Positions 19,351-28,832 of a stretch of 64,000 bases of DNA are shown here, piece by piece (positions within the stretch are counted from its first letter, which is position 1; the number at the start of each line of letters is the position of its first letter). The notes beneath the pieces are model-generated. The model made no database searches. It was not told the origin of the DNA and was given only the letters and a program-made list of their open reading frames with translations. Where the stretch lies: NCBI RefSeq assembly GCF_012910715.1, contig NZ_JABBHF010000002.1, positions 501,001 through 565,000 of the forward strand, written 5' to 3'. Made by a program: the position numbers and the translations under genes. The DNA comes from Flavivirga algicola (GTDB lineage Bacteria > Bacteroidota > Bacteroidia > Flavobacteriales > Flavobacteriaceae).

Positions 19351-21789
19351 TTATTTTGCAGATAATCTGGTAAAGCCTATTAACAGATCTCCTGATTTTG
19401 TTTTACCCAACATCTTACATACAAAATTATCTTTGGTTATACCATTGCCTTTTCCTTCAAATTCAATAATAAGGTTTTTTCCTTTTTTCTTTGTTTTTAT
19501 AACTTTGGCTCCTCTTCCATAATTAACCGCTTCTGAGGCTCCAAAGCGCAGTGATGCTATATCTATATCCTTCTGTGCGTCGAATCCTGATTCTGAGATT
19601 ACAAGCACTTTTATAGATTTTGTATCTATATTAACAGGAGTTTTATTTAACATTTTCATACGTTTATGAAGCGTAAGTGGCATAATAAGGTTTTTTGAAC
19701 TGTGCTTATCCCTTGCCAGGTCGTCCGCTTTTGGCACATCAATAACAGCAAGAGACAAATGGGTTGCACGCCCATATTCGTCCTGCAATATATGTGGCCT
19801 TTCCAATTTATACCAATGCGTTTGTGTTCCATCTTCGTAGGAGGTATTATTAGGCGTATATGCTGTTCCTGGGTTAAATTTCCAGCGAATACCGTCTGGT
19901 GAGCGTAGATAGATGGCCCGATAATCCCAAAATGCATTTATCATCATGTGGTATTGCACCTCATCTTTCCATAATACTGGATCTTCATAATTAGAGTTTC
20001 GGTATTTCTCTGGAATAATTGGATTCCCTTCTGTTGGCTTGGTAAGCACATTATATGGTCCAAGAGGGTTTGTTCCTTCGCTTAGCATCATGGCGCCGCC
20101 TTTTGTTACAAATAGGAAACGACCATCATCTAAATGCACTCCAGACAAATTTCTATAAAAGCGATAAAACCTTTCGGGAATTTCATCAGCTGTTTCTGTA
20201 TTGACAGTCATAGTCCCTAGACGTTTCCATGGCCCACCCATTGCTGCTGACTTAAACAATGTGGCTTCCCAATTAATAAGGGAATAGAGTATATAAGTAC
20301 CATCATTTAATAAAATGATATCTGGGTTATGTCCATAACCATCTGCAAAATTATATGCCTTTTCTTTTTTCACAACATACGGTCCTGTTGGCTCATCAGA
20401 CATCACATAAGCTACTGTCGAACTAGGCCACTCCCAATGTCCTTTTGTAGCATTCGCTGGCCAGCGGGTTACGCACATATGGTATTTTCCTTCTTTGCCT
20501 TTCACTGGGCGACCTCCCCAATAACTCCAATTAGGATCCTCAATACCATTGTCTGGATCACGAGGAAGAACACTCTCTGCTCCCCATAAATCTGAACGTA
20601 GCTCTTTATATATTGGCATCGGACGTATTAAATCGCTAAAAGATGCTCCTGAAACCATTTTAACTTTTGCTTTTACAGGCTTAGATGCCATACTTTTGTT
20701 ACCACTAAAATCATGGGCAAAAACTATGTAGGTATTCTCAATATCTTTAATAGGAGTAAAATCTAAATACTTATTACCCTTGATATCATGAGCAATCTCC
20801 TGCATCTTCTCTCCATTGGCATCCCCTCGATATATGGAGTAACTTTTAACATCTTTATCTGAAACTTTAGTCCAGCTGATTTTTAATTCTGCATCAAATA
20901 CTTCAACATTCAAGTTAGTCGGAGGGGCTGGCGCCTCTTTATCGTACTTTGTTATCCGTACTTTATTAGAACCTGCTGATTCTTCAGTATCAAATTGGGT
21001 AACGATATAAGTATACTCAACCCCAGTTATAAAATTGCTATCTACAAAATTATTTGATGTTGTTTCACCTATTAAATCGTAAGCAATCCCTTTTTCAAAA
21101 TCACGACCTCTGTAAATTTTAAACTTGGTATTTGTTTTTATTTTTTTATTGGTCCAACTTAACTGCATACCAGTACCAGTAGTATTTACTTCTAATACAG
21201 GACCTGCTTTTTTGGGCGCCACGACACTTATGTTAACATAATGCAAATACACTTTAACATCCTCTCCTGAATAAAAAGTAACCCTTACAAAAGGAAGACC
21301 TGCCTTGGCATCTTCTTTTGTAACAGTGTAAGTACCCTTAAAATGTTCTACGATTTTATCTGATCCTATTAATTTCACTTTTTCAGCCAGAATTCGTTCA
21401 TAAGTTCCAAAAACCAAACTTACAGTCATTGTACCATCACTTATATACTCCAAATCGGCACCAAAACTCCAATTTAAAACATCGCCCGCAAGAGGTTGTT
21501 GGTATTCTGGATTTGTATTTAATATTTTCGATTCGGCTACAGCAACTTCATACATTGAAAACAAAGTACCATGATGGAGCCCCATGGGGTATTCACTTTC
21601 TCCTTTTACAGCACGAGTTATCCAAAATGGGGATTGCTCTGCTTTTCTCCAATACCCCCAAATCGCAGAGAAGTTTCCATCATTAACATTTTCATGAGGT
21701 GCATTATCGCCTAAAAGAACTATTTGCGCATGTATTGGCAGTACCAAAGCCGAAATAACGACCAATGAAATAAAAAAATGTAATTTCAT
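19351..21789 (-). CDS. Putative glycosidase: beta-sandwich, two FN3 domains, five-bladed propeller
   Basis: A secreted 812-residue protein (signal peptide ending near IHAQ) whose family I cannot name with certainty. Layout: an N-terminal jelly-roll-like module (about 20-190) resembling a carbohydrate-binding domain; two FN3 domains (about 195-285 and 288-375), each with a KIYRG/SIYRG segment; and a C-terminal domain of about 430 residues with features of the GH43/GH117/GH130-type five-bladed propeller, including WSYWGGRPV, a YHMCVTRWP strand, GYGHNPDIIL, an NYEDPVLWKD blade and RPHIL. Acidic residues in the N-P-D, E-D-P and E-R-P contexts are candidates for the active site. The gene lies upstream of the HTCS gene with a 71-base gap after the chosen HTCS leader frame, and has a long upstream region containing copy 2 of the 18-base element. 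It probably acts on galactan or anhydrogalactose side structures (inference). Confidence 0.65.
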   Translation of the reverse strand: MKLHFFISLVVISALVLPIHAQIVLLGDNAPHENVNDGNFSAIWGYWRKAEQSPFWITRAVKGESEYPMGLHHGTLFSMYEVAVAESKILNTNPEYQQPLAGDVLNWSFGADLEYISDGTMTVSLVFGTYERILAEKVKLIGSDKIVEHFKGTYTVTKEDAKAGLPFVRVTFYSGEDVKVYLHYVNISVVAPKKAGPVLEVNTTGTGMQLSWTNKKIKTNTKFKIYRGRDFEKGIAYDLIGETTSNNFVDSNFITGVEYTYIVTQFDTEESAGSNKVRITKYDKEAPAPPTNLNVEVFDAELKISWTKVSDKDVKSYSIYRGDANGEKMQEIAHDIKGNKYLDFTPIKDIENTYIVFAHDFSGNKSMASKPVKAKVKMVSGASFSDLIRPMPIYKELRSDLWGAESVLPRDPDNGIEDPNWSYWGGRPVKGKEGKYHMCVTRWPANATKGHWEWPSSTVAYVMSDEPTGPYVVKKEKAYNFADGYGHNPDIILLNDGTYILYSLINWEATLFKSAAMGGPWKRLGTMTVNTETADEIPERFYRFYRNLSGVHLDDGRFLFVTKGGAMMLSEGTNPLGPYNVLTKPTEGNPIIPEKYRNSNYEDPVLWKDEVQYHMMINAFWDYRAIYLRSPDGIRWKFNPGTAYTPNNTSYEDGTQTHWYKLERPHILQDEYGRATHLSLAVIDVPKADDLARDKHSSKNLIMPLTLHKRMKMLNKTPVNIDTKSIKVLVISESGFDAQKDIDIASLRFGASEAVNYGRGAKVIKTKKKGKNLIIEFEGKGNGITKDNFVCKMLGKTKSGDLLIGFTRLSAK

Positions 21790-21965
21790 AATATATTTTC
21801 TTAATTTATAAGATATTGTTTGCCATCTCTTATAAAATTTCTATTTAAATAATTTATTAGATGAAGCTCATTTACTTCTCATACTAAAAAAATAAAAACA
21901 CTGAAAATCATACAATTATCAGTGTTTAATTTCATCTATAATCTAGCAGTTTGGATAGCATTTAA

Positions 21966-21983
21966 TTCAGAATAAAGCATTAA
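21966..21983 (+). promoter_or_regulatory. 18-base shared element, copy 2 (candidate HTCS operator)
   Basis: Reverse complement of 14766-14783 without mismatch, 176 bases upstream of the propeller gene start. Relative to its gene it is in the opposite orientation to copy 1. Confidence 0.4.
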
Positions 21984-22127
21984 AAGCTAAATAAAACCCT
22001 TAAAACTAAATAGATTTACTTTAATTGAGATAAATGTACAAATTATATAAATATTGCAAAAAATTAGAACGTTAATTGCTTACAAATTTACGTTTATAAT
22101 ACATTCATAACATATCATTAATCATAA

Positions 22128-22158
22128 AAAACCGCAGTATTGACAATACTGCGGTTTT
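22128..22158 (-). terminator. Strong intrinsic terminator of the sigma/TonB-receptor operon
   Basis: Perfect 14-bp stem (22128-22141 and 22145-22158) with a 3-base loop and A/T tracts on both sides, so it can work in both directions. It lies 68 bases beyond the stop of the last operon gene (22227). Confidence 0.9.
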
Positions 22159-22226
22159 AATCAAACAAACTAATTCAATACGCTATAAAACAAAAAACTA
22201 TATTAGCGTAAACTCATAAAAATGTA

Positions 22227-23597
22227 TTAATCCTGAAACAACTGTACCCAACGCCCATCAAAACCTTCATTGGACAGCCAGTTTGTGTAACTTCCTTTTC
22301 CTAAAAAGAAACCTCTGTTAGCCAATTCGTCTGTCTTTGTTCCATTTCCTCTGGTTCCATTGTGTGCAAAATAAACATGTTGTTGCCAAGGTTGAGGATC
22401 TAACTTTTCATAAAAATAATCACCTTCTTCTCCATAATAATAAACGCCCCAAAACCAATGTTTTCTTATAAAACCATCTCTATCTTCATCTTCATCTTCA
22501 ACATCTAGAGCCTCATAATAAAATGTTCTTGTTCCCGAAGCAATGGCCACAGAACCATCTTCGTTAAGTACTGGGGAACTTAAATTAACCTGCCTTGTTT
22601 TTTTCCAATTAACACTGCTTAAATGTGTAGGGATTATATCTGCTATATCTTGAAGCTCATAAGTAATTCTTTTGACTCTATTAAATTTAACTGTGATGTC
22701 CTGTGATTTTCCTGATGCCAAACTTGCCGCATTATTTTGGTTTAAAGTTTGCGCATTCCAATAGTTAACGGCAGTAGCATCGCCTTCAAAAGTAAAAATA
22801 TAGTGAAATCTATTATTGCCAGAGCCATTAATATCTACCTTAGCACTATTGTTATTATTATTTTTTGAGTTAACAGTACTCCAGGAATCCTCTACAAATC
22901 GTAATTCGGCTGTACCGATAACACCATAATCCCAATCTGCCTGCCATATCATAACGTGCTTTCCATTAGCTGTATTCATAAAGTTAAGATCTTCGTCTGG
23001 GTATTCTCTTGCATTATGCAAACCATGTCTTGTAATTACAACATAGTTTATGCCTTCTCCAGATCCTGGGTTGCCCTGCACATCATCAATTCTAATTTCT
23101 ATACGCTCCCAATCATGTATAGACCCTCTTTGTTTTGCGTGATATACGTGATACAATAAAATGACACTTTTGGTGTCAAGTTCATTATCGTAAAACTCAA
23201 TGATTGAGGTATATAATGTAGGTCTAATTTGCCATTCGGAATGTTTAGATTTATCAATAAAAAAATCAAGTTCCTTCGACCAATTTTTTTTGTTATTTTT
23301 AAGGCTATTGTCTCCATCGAAATAAAAATTGGTAATCCAATCATATCCCAAATGGTCATTACTATATTCGTGTGCCTGTTTAAATATAATAGGAGAATAG
23401 TATCTTAGAAATTCTCTTCGCTGTTCGTTATTTAAACTCATTAATGTTTTGGAGATGGTTCCTACTTTAGATTGAGCTTCTTTTGACTGCATGTTGTTTG
23501 ACTGAGTTGATTCTATTTCCGACTCAATTGAATCTGTGCAGGAAATCATTAGTACCCCTATTAGCAAGAGGTTAATTATATATTTTGATAATTGCAT
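22227..23597 (-). CDS. Uncharacterised lipoprotein with HDWE motif
   Basis: A 456-residue lipoprotein (signal ending VLMISC) of unknown function. The middle part contains GSIHDWERIEIRID, which resembles the HDWE part of the metal-binding heptapeptide of NPP1/necrosis-inducing-like proteins and the similar acidic motif of Vps62-related proteins; the first His of the NLP heptapeptide is Ser here, so the full metal site is not conserved. Before it is a segment (SPIIFKQAHEY) reminiscent of the Vps62/NLP start; after it are HVMIWQADWDYG and a C-terminal HWFWGVYYYG strand. It is the last gene of the six-gene operon, 5 bases after the propeller gene and just ahead of a strong terminator. It may be a surface hydrolase or ligand-binding protein working with the TonB receptor and phosphatase; that is inference from context only. 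Confidence 0.6.
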   Translation of the reverse strand: MQLSKYIINLLLIGVLMISCTDSIESEIESTQSNNMQSKEAQSKVGTISKTLMSLNNEQRREFLRYYSPIIFKQAHEYSNDHLGYDWITNFYFDGDNSLKNNKKNWSKELDFFIDKSKHSEWQIRPTLYTSIIEFYDNELDTKSVILLYHVYHAKQRGSIHDWERIEIRIDDVQGNPGSGEGINYVVITRHGLHNAREYPDEDLNFMNTANGKHVMIWQADWDYGVIGTAELRFVEDSWSTVNSKNNNNNSAKVDINGSGNNRFHYIFTFEGDATAVNYWNAQTLNQNNAASLASGKSQDITVKFNRVKRITYELQDIADIIPTHLSSVNWKKTRQVNLSSPVLNEDGSVAIASGTRTFYYEALDVEDEDEDRDGFIRKHWFWGVYYYGEEGDYFYEKLDPQPWQQHVYFAHNGTRGNGTKTDELANRGFFLGKGSYTNWLSNEGFDGRWVQLFQD

Positions 23598-23602
23598 AAC
23601 TG

Positions 23603-24418
23603 TTATTTTTTTAAAATTGTTTGAATCACTTTGTTATCTTTTTTTATAATGCCGAAAAGTGTTAAGCTTTTTTCGGTAGAGGCATCTAAAGCAATACCTT
23701 GACCTTCGTACGGAATTGAATATGTGTTTTTCCAGATTAGCGTATGTCCTATTTTAGGAAATTTTAGTTTGTAAAGTTCTTTATCGTCATGGCCCGTAGC
23801 ATAAATGGTACCTTCTTTGGTTATAAAACCACCTGAATTGCTACGTGTGCCAAATTTTCCTATGAGTATTTTTGGAAAAACCCATCCTTCTATGCGTTGC
23901 CAATCTTTTGTAAATTTCACTAATTGTGTCCAACTATTTGTTTTTCCTTCGGAAGAGCCTCTCCCTGTATAATGCGCAAATGCCACATACCAATATCCAT
24001 TATAAAAATCTAACCAGGTCGCTGATCCTATATAGATACCTAAACTCACATTGTCTATATGCATAAGAGTTTCTGGATCAAAAATCTCTATAGAGCTAGC
24101 CATTGGAGATTCTGGATAATTGGAATTGGTACAATACAATTTTCCATTTATAATAATACCACTGTTTAAATGTTTAATAGCTCCTGATGTGTCTTTCCAT
24201 TGTTTTACCTGATTACTAGCTTTTCTGGTATACTTAACAATATTTGAATTGTTAACAACATAGAAATAATCACCATCTACTGCTACCCCTTGTTTTGCTT
24301 GTTGTACTTCATAGGTTTTAACAACCTTAAATTCTTGAGCATTCGATGGTATTAAAAACAACATGAAAGCAATACTTAGGAAAACATATTTTTTATACAT
24401 TTTTAAAACAAGTTTCAT
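23603..24418 (-). CDS. Exported beta-propeller protein (cycloisomerase-like annotation class)
   Basis: A 271-residue exported protein (signal peptide ending SNAQ) with repeated short beta-strand units such as GVAVDGDYFYVVNNS, LNSGIIINGKLYCTNS and GFITKEGTIYATGHDD, the look of an NHL-like or lactonase-like propeller. Similar Bacteroidota proteins are often labelled cycloisomerase, but nothing in the sequence proves that activity. It sits between the PhoD-like gene (20-base gap) and the HDWE lipoprotein gene (5-base gap), hence in the same operon. It could bind or hydrolyse a product made by the phosphatase. Start at 24418 gives MKLVLKMYKKY; the ATG six codons on is an equally good signal-peptide start. 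Confidence 0.6.
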   Translation of the reverse strand: MKLVLKMYKKYVFLSIAFMLFLIPSNAQEFKVVKTYEVQQAKQGVAVDGDYFYVVNNSNIVKYTRKASNQVKQWKDTSGAIKHLNSGIIINGKLYCTNSNYPESPMASSIEIFDPETLMHIDNVSLGIYIGSATWLDFYNGYWYVAFAHYTGRGSSEGKTNSWTQLVKFTKDWQRIEGWVFPKILIGKFGTRSNSGGFITKEGTIYATGHDDKELYKLKFPKIGHTLIWKNTYSIPYEGQGIALDASTEKSLTLFGIIKKDNKVIQTILKK

Positions 24419-24438
24419 AGTTTTTCATTAAATGGTTA

Positions 24439-25812
24439 TCATTTCTGCTGCTTTTTTCGCCAAGTGGACACCCCATTCTGAAGCTCTTTAGCATACAACC
24501 TCAGAGGCTTCATGACTATTTCGTTTCTAGGGTTGATTAATGTAAATTCTAAATAGGGTGACTTGGTATCAAGATGGAAAGTTATTCTACCAAAATTAGG
24601 TCCGTTAAAGTACACTGGTCTTATTCTAATTTCACGTCTGCCCTTCATCCAGTTACTACCTGTACTTTGAGCAAGGGGAGAGCTTATTAAATCATAAAAA
24701 TCGTACCCCCCATTTTTAGACCACGGAATAGCATTGAGTTCTCCTACATGAGTATCTCCTGATAGTAGAACCACACCTCCTATTTTATTATGAGTTATAA
24801 ATTCAAAAAGGCGATTTCTTTCGGTAACAAATGAAGACCATGAATCACTACCAATTCCTTTAGCAGACGCCCAGCCACTTCCTGAAACAATCAATTTAAA
24901 GGTCGCCTTGCTTTCTGCTAAACCTTTGGTCAACCATTTGTATTGACGCTTTCCCAAAAGGCTTTTTTCTACACTATCTGCATCAGTATTAGGATCTCTA
25001 TGGTATCGGCCATCTATAAAGAAGAAATCCACATCGCTATAAGAATACTTAAAATATACTCCTGCATTATCGTCTTCACCATAATCTGGATTTGCCCAAA
25101 TTTGCTTAAAGACTGCCAGAGCTTCTTTTTTAATCGGGTTGGTTTTATTGTGATCGTTCAAACCAAAATCATGGTCGTCCCAAATTGCTAAATTGGGAAT
25201 ATTACGAATTACCGATTGTAGTGTCCCAACGTCTCTTTGTCGTAAATATTCTTCCCTTAAAATATCTGGATCTAAAGCATCACCGTAAATATTATCGCCC
25301 AACCAAAAGAACAAATTGGGTTGTTCTTTATAAACAGCATTCCAAATAGGTTGTTCTCTATCTGAAAGAAATCGAACACATGAGCCAAATGCTATACTAA
25401 AATTTGAATTTGCTTTTGATAAAGGTGCTGTTTTAAACTGAAAAGGAAATTCGTCCTTTAAATATTTCTCTAATTTTCCATTAACCAGAACTCTGTAATA
25501 ATATTGAGTTCCTGCCTTTAAATTGGTAAAATTGAATTTTACGATATAGTGCTTCGACTTTTCGGCATTAATAATATCAGATTTTTTGACGTTCTTAAAA
25601 TCTTTCGTTTCAGAATATTCAATCTGTACAGGAAAAGGACCACTTACCCTACCCCAAACATAAATGGAGGTAGGGTGTGCAGCTCCCAACATAGGACCTT
25701 GCATAAGTCTTGGTGTTCCTAATTTGCTTTGCGCCGAGAGATTATACAAGCAAAAACAAATAAATACCACAAAAGCCAAGTTTTTATAAATTCTATTGCT
25801 AGATGATAACAT
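24439..25812 (-). CDS. PhoD-like alkaline phosphatase/phosphodiesterase
   Basis: A 457-residue exported metallophosphatase. The N-terminal Fn3-like PhoD_N domain (about 30-135: HPTSIYVWGRVSGP, YYYRVLVNG) is followed by the PhoD catalytic domain with the expected motifs in order: FGSCVRF, FWLGDNIYGD, AIWDDHDFGLND, LSGDTHVGEL and DLISSPLAQ. These supply the Fe/Ca ligands in Bacillus PhoD. Reaction: release of phosphate from phosphomono- or diesters. The signal peptide (ending NLSAQ) is not evidently a twin-arginine one, unlike Bacillus PhoD, so folding and metal loading would take place in the periplasm. It starts 3 bases after the stop of the TonB receptor gene, so the two are tightly coupled, implying that the receptor imports the substrate or product of this enzyme (inference). 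Confidence 0.92.
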   Translation of the reverse strand: MLSSSNRIYKNLAFVVFICFCLYNLSAQSKLGTPRLMQGPMLGAAHPTSIYVWGRVSGPFPVQIEYSETKDFKNVKKSDIINAEKSKHYIVKFNFTNLKAGTQYYYRVLVNGKLEKYLKDEFPFQFKTAPLSKANSNFSIAFGSCVRFLSDREQPIWNAVYKEQPNLFFWLGDNIYGDALDPDILREEYLRQRDVGTLQSVIRNIPNLAIWDDHDFGLNDHNKTNPIKKEALAVFKQIWANPDYGEDDNAGVYFKYSYSDVDFFFIDGRYHRDPNTDADSVEKSLLGKRQYKWLTKGLAESKATFKLIVSGSGWASAKGIGSDSWSSFVTERNRLFEFITHNKIGGVVLLSGDTHVGELNAIPWSKNGGYDFYDLISSPLAQSTGSNWMKGRREIRIRPVYFNGPNFGRITFHLDTKSPYLEFTLINPRNEIVMKPLRLYAKELQNGVSTWRKKQQK

Positions 25813-25815
25813 ACT

Positions 25816-28803
25816 TTACAATTCAAATTTAAGCCCTAACGACCCCCAAAAACCATAGCCCTCGGTTTGATGTATTCTTGAAAAATCTTTACTAGGATCA
25901 CCAAAAACCTCTTTTTCAAGCTGATCTGTTAAATTATTAAGTTGAAGAAATACCGATAAGTTCTTTGTGATTTTTTGACTCGCAGAAACATCCAAATGAA
26001 ACTCATCTCCAAAATAAACATCTGTTAGTTCGCTATCTCCCAAACCTATTAAAATAGCATCTCTGTAAACACCCGAAGCTGTAAAAGACAATCCAATGTT
26101 TGGGTTTTCATAAAAAAGACCCACATTAAAAATATGGTTAGGGCTTTCAAATGGTAATGTACGGGTTATAATTTCGTCTCCTTCCTCAGCTGAAATTTTT
26201 TGTTCTGTATAGGCATAAGTATAATTGGTATTAAGACCAAACCATTTAAGGAAAGGTACGCCATCGTTCAAAAACTTATGTACGAAAGACACTTCTACAC
26301 CAAGTGCTTTTGCATTCTCTCCATTTACAGACTGGTAAACAGTGTACAGCACATCGTCTATTTCTTCAAAAGTTCGTTGCCTCTGTATTTGGTTACTTAT
26401 AAATTTTCCAAAGGCACCAACTGATATTAACCCTAGGTTTTTAGAATACTTTTCAAAAATAACATCAAAATTGTTTGCTCTACTCGCTTCAATTTCTGGG
26501 TTTTTTCTACTAATTCTTCGTTCGTCCATATCTATAACATCTGGGCCAGGAATTAACGAACCAAAAGGCGGTCTTGTAAAGCCTGTGCTATAGGCTAAGC
26601 GTAATAACGTATTATCGTTAAAATTATATTTGGCTTGTGCAGATGGTAAGAAATTTCGATACGAAAATTTATTTATACGACTAAAATCGTCTGCGCGAAT
26701 TGCTGCATATTGGTTACTGGTTTGCGTATACCTCACACCAGAAACAAGGGATAGTTTGTCACTAAATTTTGTGGTTAGTTTTATATAAGCCGCTAGTATG
26801 TTTTCTTTTGCATTATAATCTGCTCCATCTCCGCGATCCTCATCTAATTTAAATTCGCCCAATCCTAAAGCTGCAACTTCAGCATCGTTGGCACGAACAT
26901 TTATAAATCTAAACGCGCCACCATCAAGTGGTATCGGATTTTCTTCATCATCCACTTTTACCTGTGATCGCTGTTGGTCTCTTAGCCTATCTTTATTTCT
27001 AAATTTTCCTCCGACTTTAATTTTATGATCTATATCAAAAAGATTAAATGGTATAGAAACATCCAATCGACTTTCAATATTTTCATCTTCTGTAATATTA
27101 TTATCAAACCTTAAACGGTTCAAAAATAACCGACTGTTGGTATCAACATTATCTGTTACTCTCAAATCAGTTAATTGCTGATTTGAAAAACCACTATAAT
27201 CTACATCTCTGGCAAAACGCCAATAAGATCTAAAAGGCATCTCTTCTTCTGCTTTTGTATAATTGAAACGATAGGAAATTTTTAAGCCTGAGAGATTATG
27301 CTTTCCTGAAAGTTGGTATAAAAAATGCTTTTGGTATTCGCCCCGATTACGAATTTCTCGTTCTTCTTCTTCATCTCCGACCAAATAATCTACTTTTCTT
27401 CTAATTTCATCATCGTCATAAATGTTGAAATTCATTAAAAGCTTCAAACTATGATTTTTATCGAAACGTATATCTGGACTAAACATCACGCCATAGCGCA
27501 CCCTTCTCACATCATAATCGTTGTTTCTTTTTTCTTCTATATTCAATGAGGTATCATCCGTATATAAATACTGATTCAACAAGGAACCACGATTCGTTCT
27601 ATAATAGCTACCTGCAGCAATTAACCCCAATTTGTCATTAAAAAAACGCTTACCTGTAACCAAAGAAAAAGCCTGTAAATCTTTCCCCAAATCTTCAAAT
27701 TCAGATTGTTGCTGATTAAAGCCTCCGCTCGCAGAAACATTCAAAAGTGGTTTATCTGGAGCTTGTTTTAGATTAAAGTTTACTGTACCTCCAATAGCAT
27801 CACCATCCATATCTGGGGTTAGAGTTTTGTTGACAACAATAGATTCCATTAAATCTGCCTGTAGAAGATCAAGGCCTACAGCACGGTCATCATCTGGATC
27901 CGGGCTTGGTACTCTGGAACCGTTCACCTGAATGGCATTAAACCTGGGTGACAACCCTCTTATTGAAATGAGTTCTCCTTCTCCTTGATCGCGACTCAAG
28001 GCAATTCCAGGTATTCTTTGCAAAGCTTCGGCTGCATTACGGTCTGCATATTTACTAAATTGCTCGTAAGAAACCACATTTTTAATATTCTCTGCATTTT
28101 TTTGTTCGTTTAATGCTTTGGCTTGTCCACGTGTCAAGCTCCCATAAACGAGTACGTCTCCCAATGACTCAACATTTTCTTGAAGAATAAAATCTGCTGA
28201 TGCCGTTTTGCCTCCCCTTATTGTTACTGTTATTTCTTTATCGGCATATCCTATGTATTTGGCTTTTAAAGTATGATTGCCTTCTGGAAGTTCTAAAGTG
28301 TATTTTCCATCAACACCAGAAATTGTTCCTTTATTTGCTTCAACTCCCACAATAGTAGCATAAGGCAAAAAATTGCCACTTAAATCAAACACAGTACCCG
28401 ACACTTTTCCATTGGTTTGTTGAAAAACCGAAACCTTTGCATGGCGATTTTTCTTGAGTACGACCATATTCTTGCTAATTTCATACGAAATGGTCTTAGG
28501 CAATGCATCTGTTAAAATAAACTTAATCGTTTTGTTTTTATATGTCTTCGTTAACACTCTATTTAAAGGAGTTCTGCTTTTACTATACACAAAACTTATG
28601 TCTGAAACTTGTTCAATTTTTTTAAGTAGAACCTCTAAAGTTTCTTCCTTGGCAGATACCGAAACCTTAGTTTCTAAAACAGTAGGTTGAGAGAAAGAAT
28701 CTGCATAAGTACTTAAACACCAAAGACTGGTTAGCAAGAAAAGAAAGTAGGTCCTTTTAAAATAAGAACGACATTTCTTTTGTTTGATAATAATTTTTTT
28801 CAT
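25816..28803 (-). CDS. STN-domain TonB-dependent receptor (signal-transducing type)
   Basis: Outer membrane receptor of 995 residues. Order: signal peptide (to about 40), STN secretin/TonB N-terminal domain (about 45-120, ISFVYSKSRTPLN region), carboxypeptidase-regulatory-like domain (about 130-210, GKVSGTVFDLSG and KYIGYADKEITV), plug (about 225-340 with YEQFSKYADRNAAEALQRIPGI in two parts and ISIRGLSPRFNAIQVNG), and the beta-barrel ending in a hydrophobic LGLKFEL. The STN domain is the part that passes ligand occupancy to a FecR-type anti-sigma factor, and exactly such a gene lies directly upstream. It belongs to the TonB-dependent receptors with an RxNAAEALQRIPGI plug rather than to the SusC type, and no SusD partner is present. 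Ligand unknown; the PhoD neighbour suggests a phosphorus compound. Confidence 0.95.
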   Translation of the reverse strand: MKKIIIKQKKCRSYFKRTYFLFLLTSLWCLSTYADSFSQPTVLETKVSVSAKEETLEVLLKKIEQVSDISFVYSKSRTPLNRVLTKTYKNKTIKFILTDALPKTISYEISKNMVVLKKNRHAKVSVFQQTNGKVSGTVFDLSGNFLPYATIVGVEANKGTISGVDGKYTLELPEGNHTLKAKYIGYADKEITVTIRGGKTASADFILQENVESLGDVLVYGSLTRGQAKALNEQKNAENIKNVVSYEQFSKYADRNAAEALQRIPGIALSRDQGEGELISIRGLSPRFNAIQVNGSRVPSPDPDDDRAVGLDLLQADLMESIVVNKTLTPDMDGDAIGGTVNFNLKQAPDKPLLNVSASGGFNQQQSEFEDLGKDLQAFSLVTGKRFFNDKLGLIAAGSYYRTNRGSLLNQYLYTDDTSLNIEEKRNNDYDVRRVRYGVMFSPDIRFDKNHSLKLLMNFNIYDDDEIRRKVDYLVGDEEEEREIRNRGEYQKHFLYQLSGKHNLSGLKISYRFNYTKAEEEMPFRSYWRFARDVDYSGFSNQQLTDLRVTDNVDTNSRLFLNRLRFDNNITEDENIESRLDVSIPFNLFDIDHKIKVGGKFRNKDRLRDQQRSQVKVDDEENPIPLDGGAFRFINVRANDAEVAALGLGEFKLDEDRGDGADYNAKENILAAYIKLTTKFSDKLSLVSGVRYTQTSNQYAAIRADDFSRINKFSYRNFLPSAQAKYNFNDNTLLRLAYSTGFTRPPFGSLIPGPDVIDMDERRISRKNPEIEASRANNFDVIFEKYSKNLGLISVGAFGKFISNQIQRQRTFEEIDDVLYTVYQSVNGENAKALGVEVSFVHKFLNDGVPFLKWFGLNTNYTYAYTEQKISAEEGDEIITRTLPFESPNHIFNVGLFYENPNIGLSFTASGVYRDAILIGLGDSELTDVYFGDEFHLDVSASQKITKNLSVFLQLNNLTDQLEKEVFGDPSKDFSRIHQTEGYGFWGSLGLKFEL

Positions 28804-28832
28804 TTTTGAAATGCATTTAAATTAAAAATTAA

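Larger units (their letters stand above)
21790..22226. promoter_or_regulatory. 437-base region: promoter side of the propeller gene and end of operon B
   Basis: No gene is seen. It holds copy 2 of the 18-base element (21966-21983) and the terminator of the upstream operon (22128-22158). The remainder is very AT-rich and should include the minus-strand promoter of the gene starting at 21789. Confidence 0.5.
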
